Shown one piece after another: positions 10,125 through 18,544 of a DNA stretch of 64,000 nt. The position numbers and the translations under genes were made by a program. The stretch lies in the NCBI GenBank assembly GCA_017305535.1, contig JAFKKN010000006.1, forward strand, positions 124,001 through 188,000. The letters are read 5' to 3'. The DNA comes from Hyphomicrobiales bacterium. GTDB taxonomy: Bacteria; Pseudomonadota; Alphaproteobacteria; Rhizobiales; Xanthobacteraceae. Below the pieces are notes generated by a model. It was given only the letters and a program-made list of their open reading frames with translations, was not told the origin of the DNA and did not search any database. Every line of letters starts with the position of its first letter. The first letter of the stretch is position 1.

Positions 10125-11305
10125 CCCTCAGTGTCGCGCGCAAAACTCCGTCGCGCCAGCCAGATCACCATCACACCGACCGCCGCCATCAGGGCCATCA
10201 CGCCATGAATGTCCGCGCCGAGCCGCGCATACATCGCGCCCGTCAGGATCGATGCGCCACTCATGACGATGCCCGACGCCGCCGCCAGATAGCCCTGCGC
10301 GCTGGCCATCACATGCGTCGGGACCATGCGCACGAGCAGACCCATCGTTCCGAGCAAGGTCAATCCATAGGTCGCGCCATGAAGCAGCTGAACGGCAGCC
10401 AGCACCGGCAGCGAGGGCGTCTGCGCCATCACCAGCCAGCGCAGCACGGCGCAAATTCCGCCGATCACCATCAGCAACGCGGGCGACGCTCGGAAGCGCG
10501 GCGACAACGCGAAGATCGCGATTTCGGCCAGCACGCCGAGCGTCCACAGCCCGGCAATGGTCGCTCCACCGAGGCCGGATGCCTGCCACGCGATCGAACC
10601 GAAACTGTAATACGCCGCGTGGCTCCCCTGGATCAGCGCAGCGGCAACGACGACGGCAACGAATGCCGGCTGTCGCAACAAATGTTTCGCACCGGTCCGC
10701 GCCGTGAAGGCAACGTCGCGAACCTCCAGCGGCTGCAAGACAAAGCCGGCAACAGCACCGAAAATCGCCAGCCCGGCCATCACCCAGATCAGATGCGGCG
10801 CGGCGAGATGATCCGCCAGCATCCCGCAGCCCAGCGTTCCCGCCACGAAGGCCGCCGATCCCCAAAGCCGCAGCGGCCCATAGTTGAGGCCGTAGCGCGC
10901 AACGCCTTGCAGCGCGTAAGCATCGGTCAGCGGCAGGATCGGCGTCCAGGCACATGCCGTCAGCGCAAACAGAATCAGAATGACGACGGGCGCGTGGAAC
11001 AGGCCGACCACGGCAAAGCCGATTGCGGTGAGCAACGCAGTGACAATCAACGCCTGCCTCAGCGATCCCCGGCGCTCCGCAAGACCGGTGACGAGGGGAA
11101 GAACGGTAAAGCGGGTGAGCGAAGGCACCGCAACGATCAGGCCGATCCAGGCAGGGCTCACACCCACGGCCTGGAGCCAGACCGGGAAGAACGGCAAATG
11201 CACGCCCATCAAGGCGAACACGGCGGCGTAGAATAGCCCGAGACGAATCGCGAATCGCCGCGACACAAACAAGGCATCCGTGGGGATTTTGGGGCCAGAC
11301 GCCAT
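10094..11305 (-). CDS. MFS transporter, 3-phenylpropionate-permease-like (MFS_1_like)
   Basis: About 403 residues with twelve predicted membrane segments, beginning FAIRLGLFYAAVFALMG. The N-terminal PFFPVWLQ and a short basic loop after the second helix fit the small MFS group that contains HcaT of E. coli and nucleoside/sugar permeases. The substrate is not evident. The ATG at 11305 is chosen because it sits directly before the first membrane helix; the frame is open 25 codons further upstream to a TTG. It overlaps the epimerase gene tail to tail. Transport of murein-derived peptides would suit the neighbour but is only a guess. Confidence 0.8.
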   Translation of the reverse strand: MASGPKIPTDALFVSRRFAIRLGLFYAAVFALMGVHLPFFPVWLQAVGVSPAWIGLIVAVPSLTRFTVLPLVTGLAERRGSLRQALIVTALLTAIGFAVVGLFHAPVVILILFALTACAWTPILPLTDAYALQGVARYGLNYGPLRLWGSAAFVAGTLGCGMLADHLAAPHLIWVMAGLAIFGAVAGFVLQPLEVRDVAFTARTGAKHLLRQPAFVAVVVAAALIQGSHAAYYSFGSIAWQASGLGGATIAGLWTLGVLAEIAIFALSPRFRASPALLMVIGGICAVLRWLVMAQTPSLPVLAAVQLLHGATYGLTLLGTMGLLVRMVPTHVMASAQGYLAAASGIVMSGASILTGAMYARLGADIHGVMALMAAVGVMVIWLARRSFARDTEGQPQSAASGG

Positions 11306-11464
11306 CAATTCAATTGCGATTCGGGTCGGATCATGTTGATCGTTAGGTGGGAGCGAATCCGTCGCGCTTGCTATCACCAATGCGCCACGGACCTACGGGG
11401 GACTTGCAGGGCCGTCAGGATTTAGAAAGTCGCATGGTGCAACTCGGACATTGGCATGGAAACA

Positions 11465-11495
11465 CGACAATCCGAAACCGGTTTCGGACTTGTCG
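11465..11495. repeat. Short perfect palindrome related to family C
   Basis: The sequence CCGAAACCGGTTTCGG is a perfect 16-bp palindrome, and flanking CGACAA/TTGTCG extends it with one unpaired base. It lies 30 bases upstream of the hypothetical gene at 11526. The core shares GAAACCGG(T)TTTCGGA with the larger element at 17343-17416, so it is probably a minimal copy of that family. Its position would also suit an operator. Confidence 0.6.
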
Positions 11496-11525
11496 GCGCG
11501 TGCCGGTCAGCGCAACGAGGTGATC

Positions 11526-12677
11526 ATGGCCGACGAAGCGCTTGCCCCCTCATCGCTCACCATTGAGGCCGCCACACCGGGCGAGGCAGACTACACCGCG
11601 ATCCATGACGTCTTCATGGAAACCGCGCGCGGGCGCTGGTTTCTCGCGGAGTTCGCCAAGCGCAACCGCAATGCCGATACCCGCATGGTGCTGGACGCCG
11701 TCGCGCGGATCGAGCAGTCGCTCGCAGGAGCAAAGGATGCGCCGGCCGATCTGAGCGAGGCGTTCGCCGCGATCCGTCACATTGTCGAAGAGGCGAAACA
11801 GCAGGCGGCCGCAACGCTGCAAGGGCAGCCGTCGGCGGCGCGGTTCGCCACCGCCTACCGCAGTGTCCGCGCCGTCCGCGAAGTCGCCTGGATGCTTCGT
11901 GAATCCGGCTCGGACAGCAGTGTCTGCGACGGGCTCGATGCTCAGGCCAACACCATCGATCGCAGCCTCGATCAGCTCGCGGCCATTGCACCGGGCGATA
12001 CCGTCGAGGCGATCTTCAACGATCTGATCAGGCGCCTCGAAGACCTCGCCGGCGGCGAACTGCCGTCGATCCCCGCGCCCACGCCAACCCCGTCGCCACG
12101 GCAGCAAAGCCAACCTCCCGCCTCGCCGCCCCCACCCGCAACTGATCATCATGAGGCACGGACGGTGAGCGAGGCTCCCGTACCGCAGCAATATTTGGTG
12201 CCGGATACAGCGCCCCCCATGGCGTTGGCCGACGAGCCGGATCTGGCGACCGAAACCTTTGCGGTATCCGAGCCGGCGGCCAGCATCGAAGCGATCACCG
12301 CCGACGAAAGCGACGTGCCGGACCTCGAACCCGCGATGGTGGCCTCGGCCATGAATGAAGCCGCGATCGCGGCGGCCGACGAGGCGCACGATATCGCGGT
12401 GCTCGACATGATCGCCATGGAAATGGCCGCCGACGATCCCGAAGTCGCCGACGATGCACTGGATGACGGCGACGAGCCTACGGAAGCCGACATCGACGTC
12501 ATCGCGAATTCGGCAACGCTGGACGAGGCATTCGATCTGCGCCGGGACAGTCCCGCCTCGCTCGGCGCCGCGTTGATCGCCAACGGCACCATCCGGCCGC
12601 GCAGCCTCACCGACGCCAACCGCTTTGCCAGCATTCAACGTCTGAGTCAGGCGGAAAAGATCGCGTTGTTTTCGTAA
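11526..12677 (+). CDS. Conserved hypothetical protein with acidic low-complexity middle
   Basis: 383 residues, with no family I can name. Residues 1-175 are a helical domain containing TARGRWFLAEFAKRNRNAD, a motif I associate with uncharacterised alphaproteobacterial proteins. Residues about 180-350 are Pro-, Ala- and Asp/Glu-rich and probably disordered. The last 40 residues (from about SLGAALIANG to QRLSQAEKIALFS) look folded again and conserved. There is no signal peptide or membrane helix, so it is probably cytoplasmic. GAGGTG four bases before the ATG at 11526 supports this start over the longer open frame from 11451. Confidence 0.75.
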   Translation: MADEALAPSSLTIEAATPGEADYTAIHDVFMETARGRWFLAEFAKRNRNADTRMVLDAVARIEQSLAGAKDAPADLSEAFAAIRHIVEEAKQQAAATLQGQPSAARFATAYRSVRAVREVAWMLRESGSDSSVCDGLDAQANTIDRSLDQLAAIAPGDTVEAIFNDLIRRLEDLAGGELPSIPAPTPTPSPRQQSQPPASPPPPATDHHEARTVSEAPVPQQYLVPDTAPPMALADEPDLATETFAVSEPAASIEAITADESDVPDLEPAMVASAMNEAAIAAADEAHDIAVLDMIAMEMAADDPEVADDALDDGDEPTEADIDVIANSATLDEAFDLRRDSPASLGAALIANGTIRPRSLTDANRFASIQRLSQAEKIALFS

Positions 12678-12700
12678 GTTCGCGCGGGCGACCGCCGCGT

Positions 12701-13690
12701 TCAGCCGATCAGCCGCGCGTACAGATCGGCATCGACGTTGCCGCCCGACAGCACGATCACCACGGTCTTGCCGCGTGCATCCAGCCGCCCCGCGAGCAAA
12801 GCCGCCAGTGCCACGGCGCCGCCCGGCTCGACCACCAGCTTCAATTCGCGAAATGCCGCGCCGACCGCCACGCCGACCTCGTCGTCGGACGCGACAATGC
12901 CCTGCACATCGAACTGACGGTTGATCGCGAACGTGATCTCGCCGGGGATCGACGCCATCAGCGCATCGCAGATGGTATGGCTTTTGCCGTCATGCGCCTC
13001 GCGCCGGCCCGCGCGCAACGACCGCGCATGATCGTCAAAACCCGCAGGCTCCGCCGTCATCACCGCCGTCTGCGGATAGCGTGCCTTCACCGCTACCGCG
13101 ATGCCGGCCACCAACCCGCCGCCGGATGCCGGCGCAACGACGATATCCGGCACCATGCCGAGCGCCTGCAAATCCTCCGCGATCTCGCGACCGATGGTGC
13201 CCTGCCCGGCGATGATCTGCGGATCGTCGTAGGGCGGCACCAGCGTCGCGCCGCGCTCGGTCGCCAAGCCGCGCGCGATGGCTTCGCGGTCTTCGCGGAG
13301 CCGATCGTACAACACCACCTCCGCGCCATAGGCTTTGGTACGTTCGCGCTTGGCGAGCGGCGCGTCGGCCGGCATCACGATGGTCGCACGCATACCGAGC
13401 AGTTGCGCGGCGGCCGCGACGCCCTGCGCATGATTGCCCGACGAAAACGCCACGACGCCGCCGCTGCGCGCGGCTTCCGGGATTGCGGCCATCTTGTTGA
13501 AGGCGCCACGGAACTTAAACGATCCGGTACGTTGCAAGACTTCCGGCTTGAACAGCACCCGCGCGCCGGTCACCGCATCCAAAGCCGGCGACGACAACAG
13601 CGACGTGCGCACCGCATACGGCGCCAGCACGCGCGCGGCGGCATCGATATCGGCGGACGTGACGGCGAGCGACAATGACGACTGATCCAT
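12701..13690 (-). CDS. Threonine/serine dehydratase, fold-type II PLP enzyme
   Basis: 329 residues. Lys59 in GSFKFRGA is the PLP-binding lysine, followed by the substrate loop SSGNHAQG and a PLP-phosphate glycine loop (SGGGL). This is the catabolic threonine ammonia-lyase/serine racemase family: it deaminates Thr or Ser to the 2-oxo acid, or racemises Ser. There is no C-terminal ACT domain, so it is not the isoleucine-feedback-inhibited biosynthetic type. It is 39 bases from the end of the glycosyltransferase operon and probably transcribed separately. Confidence 0.9.
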   Translation of the reverse strand: MDQSSLSLAVTSADIDAAARVLAPYAVRTSLLSSPALDAVTGARVLFKPEVLQRTGSFKFRGAFNKMAAIPEAARSGGVVAFSSGNHAQGVAAAAQLLGMRATIVMPADAPLAKRERTKAYGAEVVLYDRLREDREAIARGLATERGATLVPPYDDPQIIAGQGTIGREIAEDLQALGMVPDIVVAPASGGGLVAGIAVAVKARYPQTAVMTAEPAGFDDHARSLRAGRREAHDGKSHTICDALMASIPGEITFAINRQFDVQGIVASDDEVGVAVGAAFRELKLVVEPGGAVALAALLAGRLDARGKTVVIVLSGGNVDADLYARLIG

Positions 13691-13729
13691 GCCGACGTGG
13701 TACGCGTCTCACATCACGCAAGCAAGGGG

Positions 13730-14782
13730 TTAGCGACGCGGATCGGGCACCACCCGCGCCGACCTGATGGCGACCCACGGATCGTCGTGGCGGGAGCGCG
13801 CGATGTTTCCGAGAAAACATTCCGCCGAATGCGCCCAGCTATGTTTTGCCGCGAACGCGAGACAATCCTGCCGTGCGATCTTCAGCGCCTCCAGACACGC
13901 CCAGCGCAAATCCTCATCGAGCACGCCGACCGGTGCGGCGCCGATCACGTCGCGCGGCCCCGGCGCGGGAAAGGCAGCGACAGGTATCCCGCTCGCGAGG
14001 GCCTCAAGTAACACCAATCCATACGTGTCGGTGCGGCTCGGAAACACAAAGACATCGGCGGCGGCATAGGCACGCGCCAGCGCCTCGCCTGTCATCGCGC
14101 CGAGAAAAACAGCGTCCGGAAATTTTCGCTGCAAATCCGCGAGCGCGGGACCGTCGCCGACCACGACCTTGCTGCCGGGCAGATCGAGCGCCAGAAAGGC
14201 CTCGAGGTTCTTTTCAACCGCGACGCGCCCAACCGAGAGAAATACCGGTCGCGGCAAGCCGAGATCGGCCTCGCGCGGATGAAACAGCTGCGTGTCGACA
14301 CCGCGCGGCCACAGTACGACGTTGCGAAAACCACGTCCGCGCAGTTCGTCGGCCAACGCCGGCGTCGCCGCCATCACCGCGCCACTCGGCCAATGGAAAC
14401 GCCGTAACGCCGCCCAGACCCAGGACTCCGGAATCGGCGCACGCGCGGAGATGTAATCCGGAAAGCGCGTATGAAAACTGGTGGTGAAAAGCAAACCGCG
14501 CTTGCGACAATGGCGCCGTACCATCATCCCGAGCGGCCCCTCAGTCGCGATGTGGATGTTGTCCGGCTGCACATCCTCGATCAACTGCGCCACCTTGCCT
14601 GGTGACGGCAATGCAACGCGCAGCCCCTCATAACCCGGCAAGCCGATCGTATGAAACGACTCCGGCGTCAGAAACCGAATATCAACGCCGAACTTCCGCG
14701 CCGCCGCCGCCATGGTGGTCAAGGTACGAACCACGCCATTGATCTGCGGATGCCACGCGTCGGTCGCGATCAGGATGCGCAT
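13730..14782 (-). CDS. Family-4 glycosyltransferase (mannosyltransferase-like)
   Basis: 350 residues with the GT-B fold of GT4 enzymes. The N-terminus DAWHPQINGVVRT is typical of GDP-mannose- or UDP-sugar-dependent glycosyltransferases acting on membrane lipids. The C-terminal half has the donor site FPSRTDTYGLVLLEALASG with the conserved Glu. Its ATG overlaps the TGA of the phosphoesterase gene (ATGA), so the two are translationally coupled. Together with pmtA upstream this suggests glycolipid or phospholipid-head-group work at the inner membrane. Donor and acceptor are unknown. Confidence 0.87.
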   Translation of the reverse strand: MRILIATDAWHPQINGVVRTLTTMAAAARKFGVDIRFLTPESFHTIGLPGYEGLRVALPSPGKVAQLIEDVQPDNIHIATEGPLGMMVRRHCRKRGLLFTTSFHTRFPDYISARAPIPESWVWAALRRFHWPSGAVMAATPALADELRGRGFRNVVLWPRGVDTQLFHPREADLGLPRPVFLSVGRVAVEKNLEAFLALDLPGSKVVVGDGPALADLQRKFPDAVFLGAMTGEALARAYAAADVFVFPSRTDTYGLVLLEALASGIPVAAFPAPGPRDVIGAAPVGVLDEDLRWACLEALKIARQDCLAFAAKHSWAHSAECFLGNIARSRHDDPWVAIRSARVVPDPRR

Positions 14783-15594
14783 CAGGCGGCGCGCACGGCG
14801 ACCGGCGGCGCGGGCACGGCACGCCGCACCGGCTCGGTCCAGGTGATGATCTCGAAGCGGCCGTCGTCATGCTCGGCCAGCGCCGTGCAGCTTTCCACCC
14901 AATCACCACAGTTCATGTAGCGGATGCCGTGATCGTCGCGGATCGTTGCGTAGTGAATGTGGCCGCAGATCACGCCATCGGCACCGCAGCGCCTCGCCTC
15001 CGCCGCGAGCGTCTGCTCGAACGCGCCGATGTAATTGACGGCATTCTTGACCTTGAGCTTGGCCCATTGCGACAGCGACCAATACGGCACGCCGAGCCAG
15101 CGACGGCAGGCATTGACCAGACGATTCAGTTGAATGGCGAGATCGTAAGCCTTGTCGCCGAGATGCGCGAGCCAGCGCGCGTTCTGCACCACGAGGTCGA
15201 AGATATCGCCGTGGATCACCAGATAGCGCCGACCGTCCGCGCCCTCATGGATTGCGGTCTCGACCACTTCGACGCCACCGAAATGCGTGCCGTAGTAGGA
15301 GCGCAGAAATTCGTCGTGATTGCCCGGCACATAGATGACGCGCGCACCCTTACGCACTTTGCGCAGCATTTTCTGGACGAAATCATTGTGGGATTGCGGC
15401 CAGTGCCAATGCGATTTCAACGCCCAGCCATCAACAATATCGCCGACCAGATAAATGGTTTCGGCATCGTGGACACGGAGAAAGTCGAGCAACCGATCGG
15501 CTTGCGATCCCCGCGCACCCAGATGCACATCGGAAATAAACAAGGTGCGAAAGTGCCGTTCCACCTGTCCTTCACGCATCGCGTCGCGTCCCAT
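14782..15594 (-). CDS. LpxH-like calcineurin-type metallophosphoesterase
   Basis: 270 residues. Metal-binding motifs occur in order: SDVHLG, GDIVDGW, PGNHDE, HGD and GHIHYA. These are shared with UDP-2,3-diacylglucosamine hydrolase (LpxH), but most alphaproteobacteria use LpxI for lipid A, so this member may cleave another lipid-linked pyro- or monophosphate. The start may be the ATG at 15594 or five codons later. It lies 10 bases after pmtA and is coupled to the glycosyltransferase by a 4-base overlap, so the three genes are almost certainly one operon. Confidence 0.87.
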   Translation of the reverse strand: MGRDAMREGQVERHFRTLFISDVHLGARGSQADRLLDFLRVHDAETIYLVGDIVDGWALKSHWHWPQSHNDFVQKMLRKVRKGARVIYVPGNHDEFLRSYYGTHFGGVEVVETAIHEGADGRRYLVIHGDIFDLVVQNARWLAHLGDKAYDLAIQLNRLVNACRRWLGVPYWSLSQWAKLKVKNAVNYIGAFEQTLAAEARRCGADGVICGHIHYATIRDDHGIRYMNCGDWVESCTALAEHDDGRFEIITWTEPVRRAVPAPPVAVRAA

Positions 15595-15604
15595 GTGCGA
15601 GCCG

Positions 15605-16291
15605 TTACCCGATTTCCATGACAGCCGGATGACGCATCGCCTCCGGCGAGACGCTCCGTTCGAAACTCACCAGTGTGTAGATGCCGAACGGCGCCACCTT
15701 GCGGCGCTCGACCAGAATGGCGTCGCTGTTGGCCTGCGCCCACGCCTGCAAGCGCGCGAAGGGAAACTCCGGGCGCAACCCCAATCCGCGGGTGCGCTGC
15801 GCGGCCCAGCGCTCGATGGCCGCGGCGACGCCGACTTCGGAATAGAGATGATTGACCAGAATAATGCGACCGCCCGGCTTCACCACGCGATGACATTCGG
15901 ACAACACCTGCTCGGGATTCTCCACCAGCGTGATGACGAACTGCGCCACCACGCAATCGAAGGTCGCATCGGCAAAATCAAGCGCGTGGGCATCCATCAG
16001 ATGCACACCCTTGACGTGGGGGTAACGCCCACTCGCCATCTTCGCGCGCGCCTTGGCCAGCATCGGCGCGCTGACATCGATTCCGGTGATTTCCGTCGAA
16101 GCATCGTAGTCGTCGAACGACAGCCCGGTGCCGACGCCAACTTCAAGAACACGACCGCCGTGCTTGCGCGCCGCCATCGCAGCCGCGCGGCGGCCGTTGA
16201 CCATGATCGGCCCGCACACGGCGTCATAGATCGGCGCCCAGCGGGCATAGGCGGATTGAACGGTCGAGGTTTCGAGATCGCGGAATGTCAT
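15605..16291 (-). CDS. pmtA: Phosphatidylethanolamine N-methyltransferase, PmtA type
   Basis: 228 residues of a soluble, membrane-associated SAM methyltransferase. Motif I is LEVGVGTGLSF, preceded by the YDAVCGPIMVNGRRAA helix characteristic of the Sinorhizobium/Rhodobacter PmtA group, which methylates phosphatidylethanolamine up to phosphatidylcholine. First gene of an operon with the phosphoesterase and glycosyltransferase. I cannot tell from sequence whether it adds one methyl group or all three; Bradyrhizobium species carry several Pmt paralogues with different product ranges. Confidence 0.87.
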   Translation of the reverse strand: MTFRDLETSTVQSAYARWAPIYDAVCGPIMVNGRRAAAMAARKHGGRVLEVGVGTGLSFDDYDASTEITGIDVSAPMLAKARAKMASGRYPHVKGVHLMDAHALDFADATFDCVVAQFVITLVENPEQVLSECHRVVKPGGRIILVNHLYSEVGVAAAIERWAAQRTRGLGLRPEFPFARLQAWAQANSDAILVERRKVAPFGIYTLVSFERSVSPEAMRHPAVMEIG

Positions 16292-16389
16292 CGCCTGCTG
16301 CCATCGAATCGTGCGTTACGACACGGATTCCGGATAGCAGCGCTGTGCGACAGCGATGCGACGACAGCGACGCCTGATCAGCCCGTCAG

Positions 16390-17196
16390 CTACTTGCGTT
16401 CGAAAGCATGGAAGTGATGCACCGGACCGTGGCCGTGCCCCACCTGCAAGCGATCGGCGGCGGCGATGGCGGCGCTGATGTAAGCCTTGGCCTCGCGCAC
16501 GGCGACTTCCAGTGCCAGCCCCTTGGCGAGCCCCGCCGCGATCGCCGACGACAACGTGCAGCCGGTGCCGTGGGTGTTGCGCGTGGCGATGCGCGGCGCG
16601 GCGAGTTGCACCACGCCATTGCTGCGAAACAGATAGTCGATACTTTGCGGGCCGTCGCCATGGCCGCCCTTGATCAGCACTGCCTCGCAGCCGAGCGCGA
16701 GCAGGCGTTCGCCCTGCTTCGCGATGGTGGCTTCGGATGTCGCCACTGCGTCATCAAGCAGCGCCGCAGCCTCGAGCAGGTTCGGCGTGATGACGGACGC
16801 ACGTGGGATCAGCAGCCGGCGCAAGGCATCCACGGCGTCGGCGACCAGCAGCCGGTCGCCAGAGGTCGCGACCATCACCGGATCGACCACCACATGGCGC
16901 GGCGACCAGCGCACGAGTCCGGCGACGATGGCCTCGATCACCGCGCGCTGCGACACCATCCCGATCTTCACTGCCTTGACGTCGAGATCGCTGAACACCG
17001 CATCGATCTGCGCGGTGACGAACGCCGCCGGCACCTCGTGAATGCCGCTGACGCCACGGGTGTTCTGGGCGGTCAGCGCGGTGATCACCGACGCGCCATA
17101 GACGCCACAGGCGGAAAACGTCTTGAGGTCGGCCTGAATGCCGGCCCCGCCCCCGGAATCCGAACCGGCGATGGTCAGCGCAATCGGAATACTCAT
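16390..17196 (-). CDS. thiD: Hydroxymethylpyrimidine/phosphomethylpyrimidine kinase
   Basis: 268 residues of the ribokinase superfamily. N-terminal GSDSGGGAGIQAD binds the pyrimidine substrate, and C-terminal THGTGCTLSSA carries the anion hole and catalytic Cys/Asp region. It phosphorylates HMP and then HMP-P for thiamine pyrophosphate synthesis. It stands alone: no other thi gene is adjacent, and I see no TPP riboswitch in the upstream 250 bases, which contain palindromic repeats instead. It lies 98 bases before pmtA on the same strand, so partial read-through is possible. Confidence 0.95.
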   Translation of the reverse strand: MSIPIALTIAGSDSGGGAGIQADLKTFSACGVYGASVITALTAQNTRGVSGIHEVPAAFVTAQIDAVFSDLDVKAVKIGMVSQRAVIEAIVAGLVRWSPRHVVVDPVMVATSGDRLLVADAVDALRRLLIPRASVITPNLLEAAALLDDAVATSEATIAKQGERLLALGCEAVLIKGGHGDGPQSIDYLFRSNGVVQLAAPRIATRNTHGTGCTLSSAIAAGLAKGLALEVAVREAKAYISAAIAAADRLQVGHGHGPVHHFHAFERK

Positions 17197-17229
17197 CTAT
17201 CTCGTCTCACAAAAACCCGCGCCGGCCCC

Positions 17230-17288
17230 GGTCCGGGCATTCATCTTCTGAAGACAGATGGAGTGCCGGGTCAAGCCCGGCAATGACG
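17230..17288. repeat. Intergenic palindromic repeat, family A (short form)
   Basis: GTCCGGGCATTCATCTT, then GAAGACAGATGGAGTGCC, then the small hairpin GCCGGGTCAAGCCCGGC and AATGACG. It is the short form of the family, without the nested 40-bp module. It lies just upstream of thiD. Confidence 0.75.
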
Positions 17289-17342
17289 CAGCGCGGATGA
17301 CGCCTTGCATCAGCGCCGTATTTCCGGCTTTAGTGAGCGGGC

Positions 17343-17416
17343 GAGCATGATCCCGAAAAGCATGCCCTCGGACTTGATCCGAGGGTGGAAACCGGTTTTC
17401 GGACCAGATCATGCTC
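17343..17416. repeat. Nested palindromic repeat, family C
   Basis: Outer arms GAGCATGATC(C)CGAAAA and TTTTCGGA(CCA)GATCATGCTC are inverted copies of each other. Between them lies a second hairpin, CCCTCGGA-cttga-TCCGAGGG, so the element is a palindrome inside a palindrome. It ends 31 bases before the RAM-domain gene at 17447 and may lie in its leader. Confidence 0.8.
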
Positions 17417-17446
17417 AAACAAAAGTGCCGTTCGGAGACAATTGCG

Positions 17447-17692
17447 ATGGTTCCCTTCTTCGTGCAGATCAAGTGCAAGCTCGGCCAGTCCTACATTGTG
17501 GCCAATGCGCTGGCCGAAGCCGAGATCGCCTCGGAGATCTATTCGACGGCGGGCGATTTCGATCTGCTGGTGAAGTTCTACGTCGAGAGCAACACCGACA
17601 TCGGCCATTTCGTCAACGAGAAGGTACAGATCATCCCGGGGATTCAGGACACCCGTACCATCATCACCTTCAAGGCCTTCGGCACCAAATAG
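17447..17692 (+). CDS. Stand-alone Lrp/AsnC ligand-binding (RAM) domain protein
   Basis: 81 residues that correspond only to the C-terminal effector domain of Lrp/AsnC regulators; there is no helix-turn-helix and none is encoded upstream. The core is GDFDLLVKFYVES...FVNEKVQIIPGIQDTRT. GGAGA nine bases before the ATG at 17447 supports this start. Stand-alone RAM proteins form dimers or octamers and bind amino acids; they may sequester ligand or co-assemble with full-length Lrp proteins. Its role here is unknown. Confidence 0.88.
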   Translation: MVPFFVQIKCKLGQSYIVANALAEAEIASEIYSTAGDFDLLVKFYVESNTDIGHFVNEKVQIIPGIQDTRTIITFKAFGTK

Positions 17693-17877
17693 CTCCACTG
17701 CGCCGGTACGTTTTCGACCCGCCCGGCAGCTACTTTCTCCCTGTTGAAACGGACGCGCGGGTTTCGCGTTGTCATGGCTCCGACGTGTGCGCGGCACAAC
17801 CGCACCCATGTCGGGAATAAATGGGCCAGCGCGTTGTTCGATTCCGTGCAACCCGCACCGATCCCAGGGAGTGATCC

Positions 17878-18306
17878 ATGACCGCTTTGAAACAAACCCT
17901 TGCCGCGATGGCCCTCGGCGCCTGCTTGGCCGCCACCCCGGCACTCGCCGAAACCGTCGCCATGAAAGCGACCTTGAACGCCGCGTCTCAGGTCCCCGTT
18001 AACGACAGCAAGGGCACCGGCACGGCAGCCGTTACCTACGACACCGTGAGCAAGAAGCTGAGCTGGAAAGTGACCTATGCCGGCCTCACCGGCCCCGCCA
18101 CCGCCGGCCACTTTCACGGCCCGGCCGATCCCGGCAAGAACGCCGGCGTCGCCGTTCCGTTCACCAAGGTCGACACCAGCCCGATCGAAGGCAGCGCCAC
18201 GCTGACCGACGCGCAGGCCGCGGATCTGCTAGCGGGCAAGTACTACGTCAACATCCACACCAAGGCGCACCCGGGCGGCGAAATTCGCGGTCAGGTGACG
18301 AAGTAA
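17878..18306 (+). CDS. Secreted CHRD-domain protein
   Basis: 142 residues. The signal peptide (about 1-24) ends in TPALA before ETVAMKA. The mature part is one CHRD domain, recognised by AGHFHGPADPG and the closing YYVNIHTKAHPGGEIRGQV. CHRD domains were first described in chordin and occur widely in bacterial exported proteins; the conserved His residues suggest metal binding, but no function is established. GGGAG seven bases before the ATG gives a strong start. No operon partner. Confidence 0.92.
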   Translation: MTALKQTLAAMALGACLAATPALAETVAMKATLNAASQVPVNDSKGTGTAAVTYDTVSKKLSWKVTYAGLTGPATAGHFHGPADPGKNAGVAVPFTKVDTSPIEGSATLTDAQAADLLAGKYYVNIHTKAHPGGEIRGQVTK

Positions 18307-18368
18307 GCGAGCCAGAATCGCTTCGCATTCCGCGTCATTGCAAAGAGTACTCGGATTGGCGCTTTGCG

Positions 18369-18504
18369 CCATCCATCTTCATGGCCGGTCATAGCCGTTC
18401 GAAGAACGGCGTCGCTTCGCTCGCCTATGAGATCCCGGCCATTCACGTCTTTCTCCTTGAACGGCCCTTAAGACGTGGATGTCCGGCACAAGGCCGGGCA
18501 TGAC
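18369..18504. repeat. Intergenic palindromic repeat, family A with nested 40-bp module
   Basis: Outer arms of family A (ATGGCCGG...ACGTCTT and AAGACGTGGAT...GCCGGGCATGACGG). At 18390-18429 it carries the 40-bp module running from CATAGCCGTTCGAAGAACGG to the closing CGCTCGCCTATG. The module is itself bounded by CATAG/CTATG and has an internal CCGTTC/GAACGG hairpin. It lies between the ends of the CHRD and cytochrome genes, so it could terminate both. Confidence 0.85.
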
Positions 18505-18544
18505 GGATCACGTTGAGTCCGTCGTAATCTACGTTCGCTCAAGG

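Noticed and set aside
17197-17446. Possible TPP riboswitch upstream of thiD
   Set aside because: No CUGAGA or thi-box core was found; the region is accounted for by two palindromic repeats.
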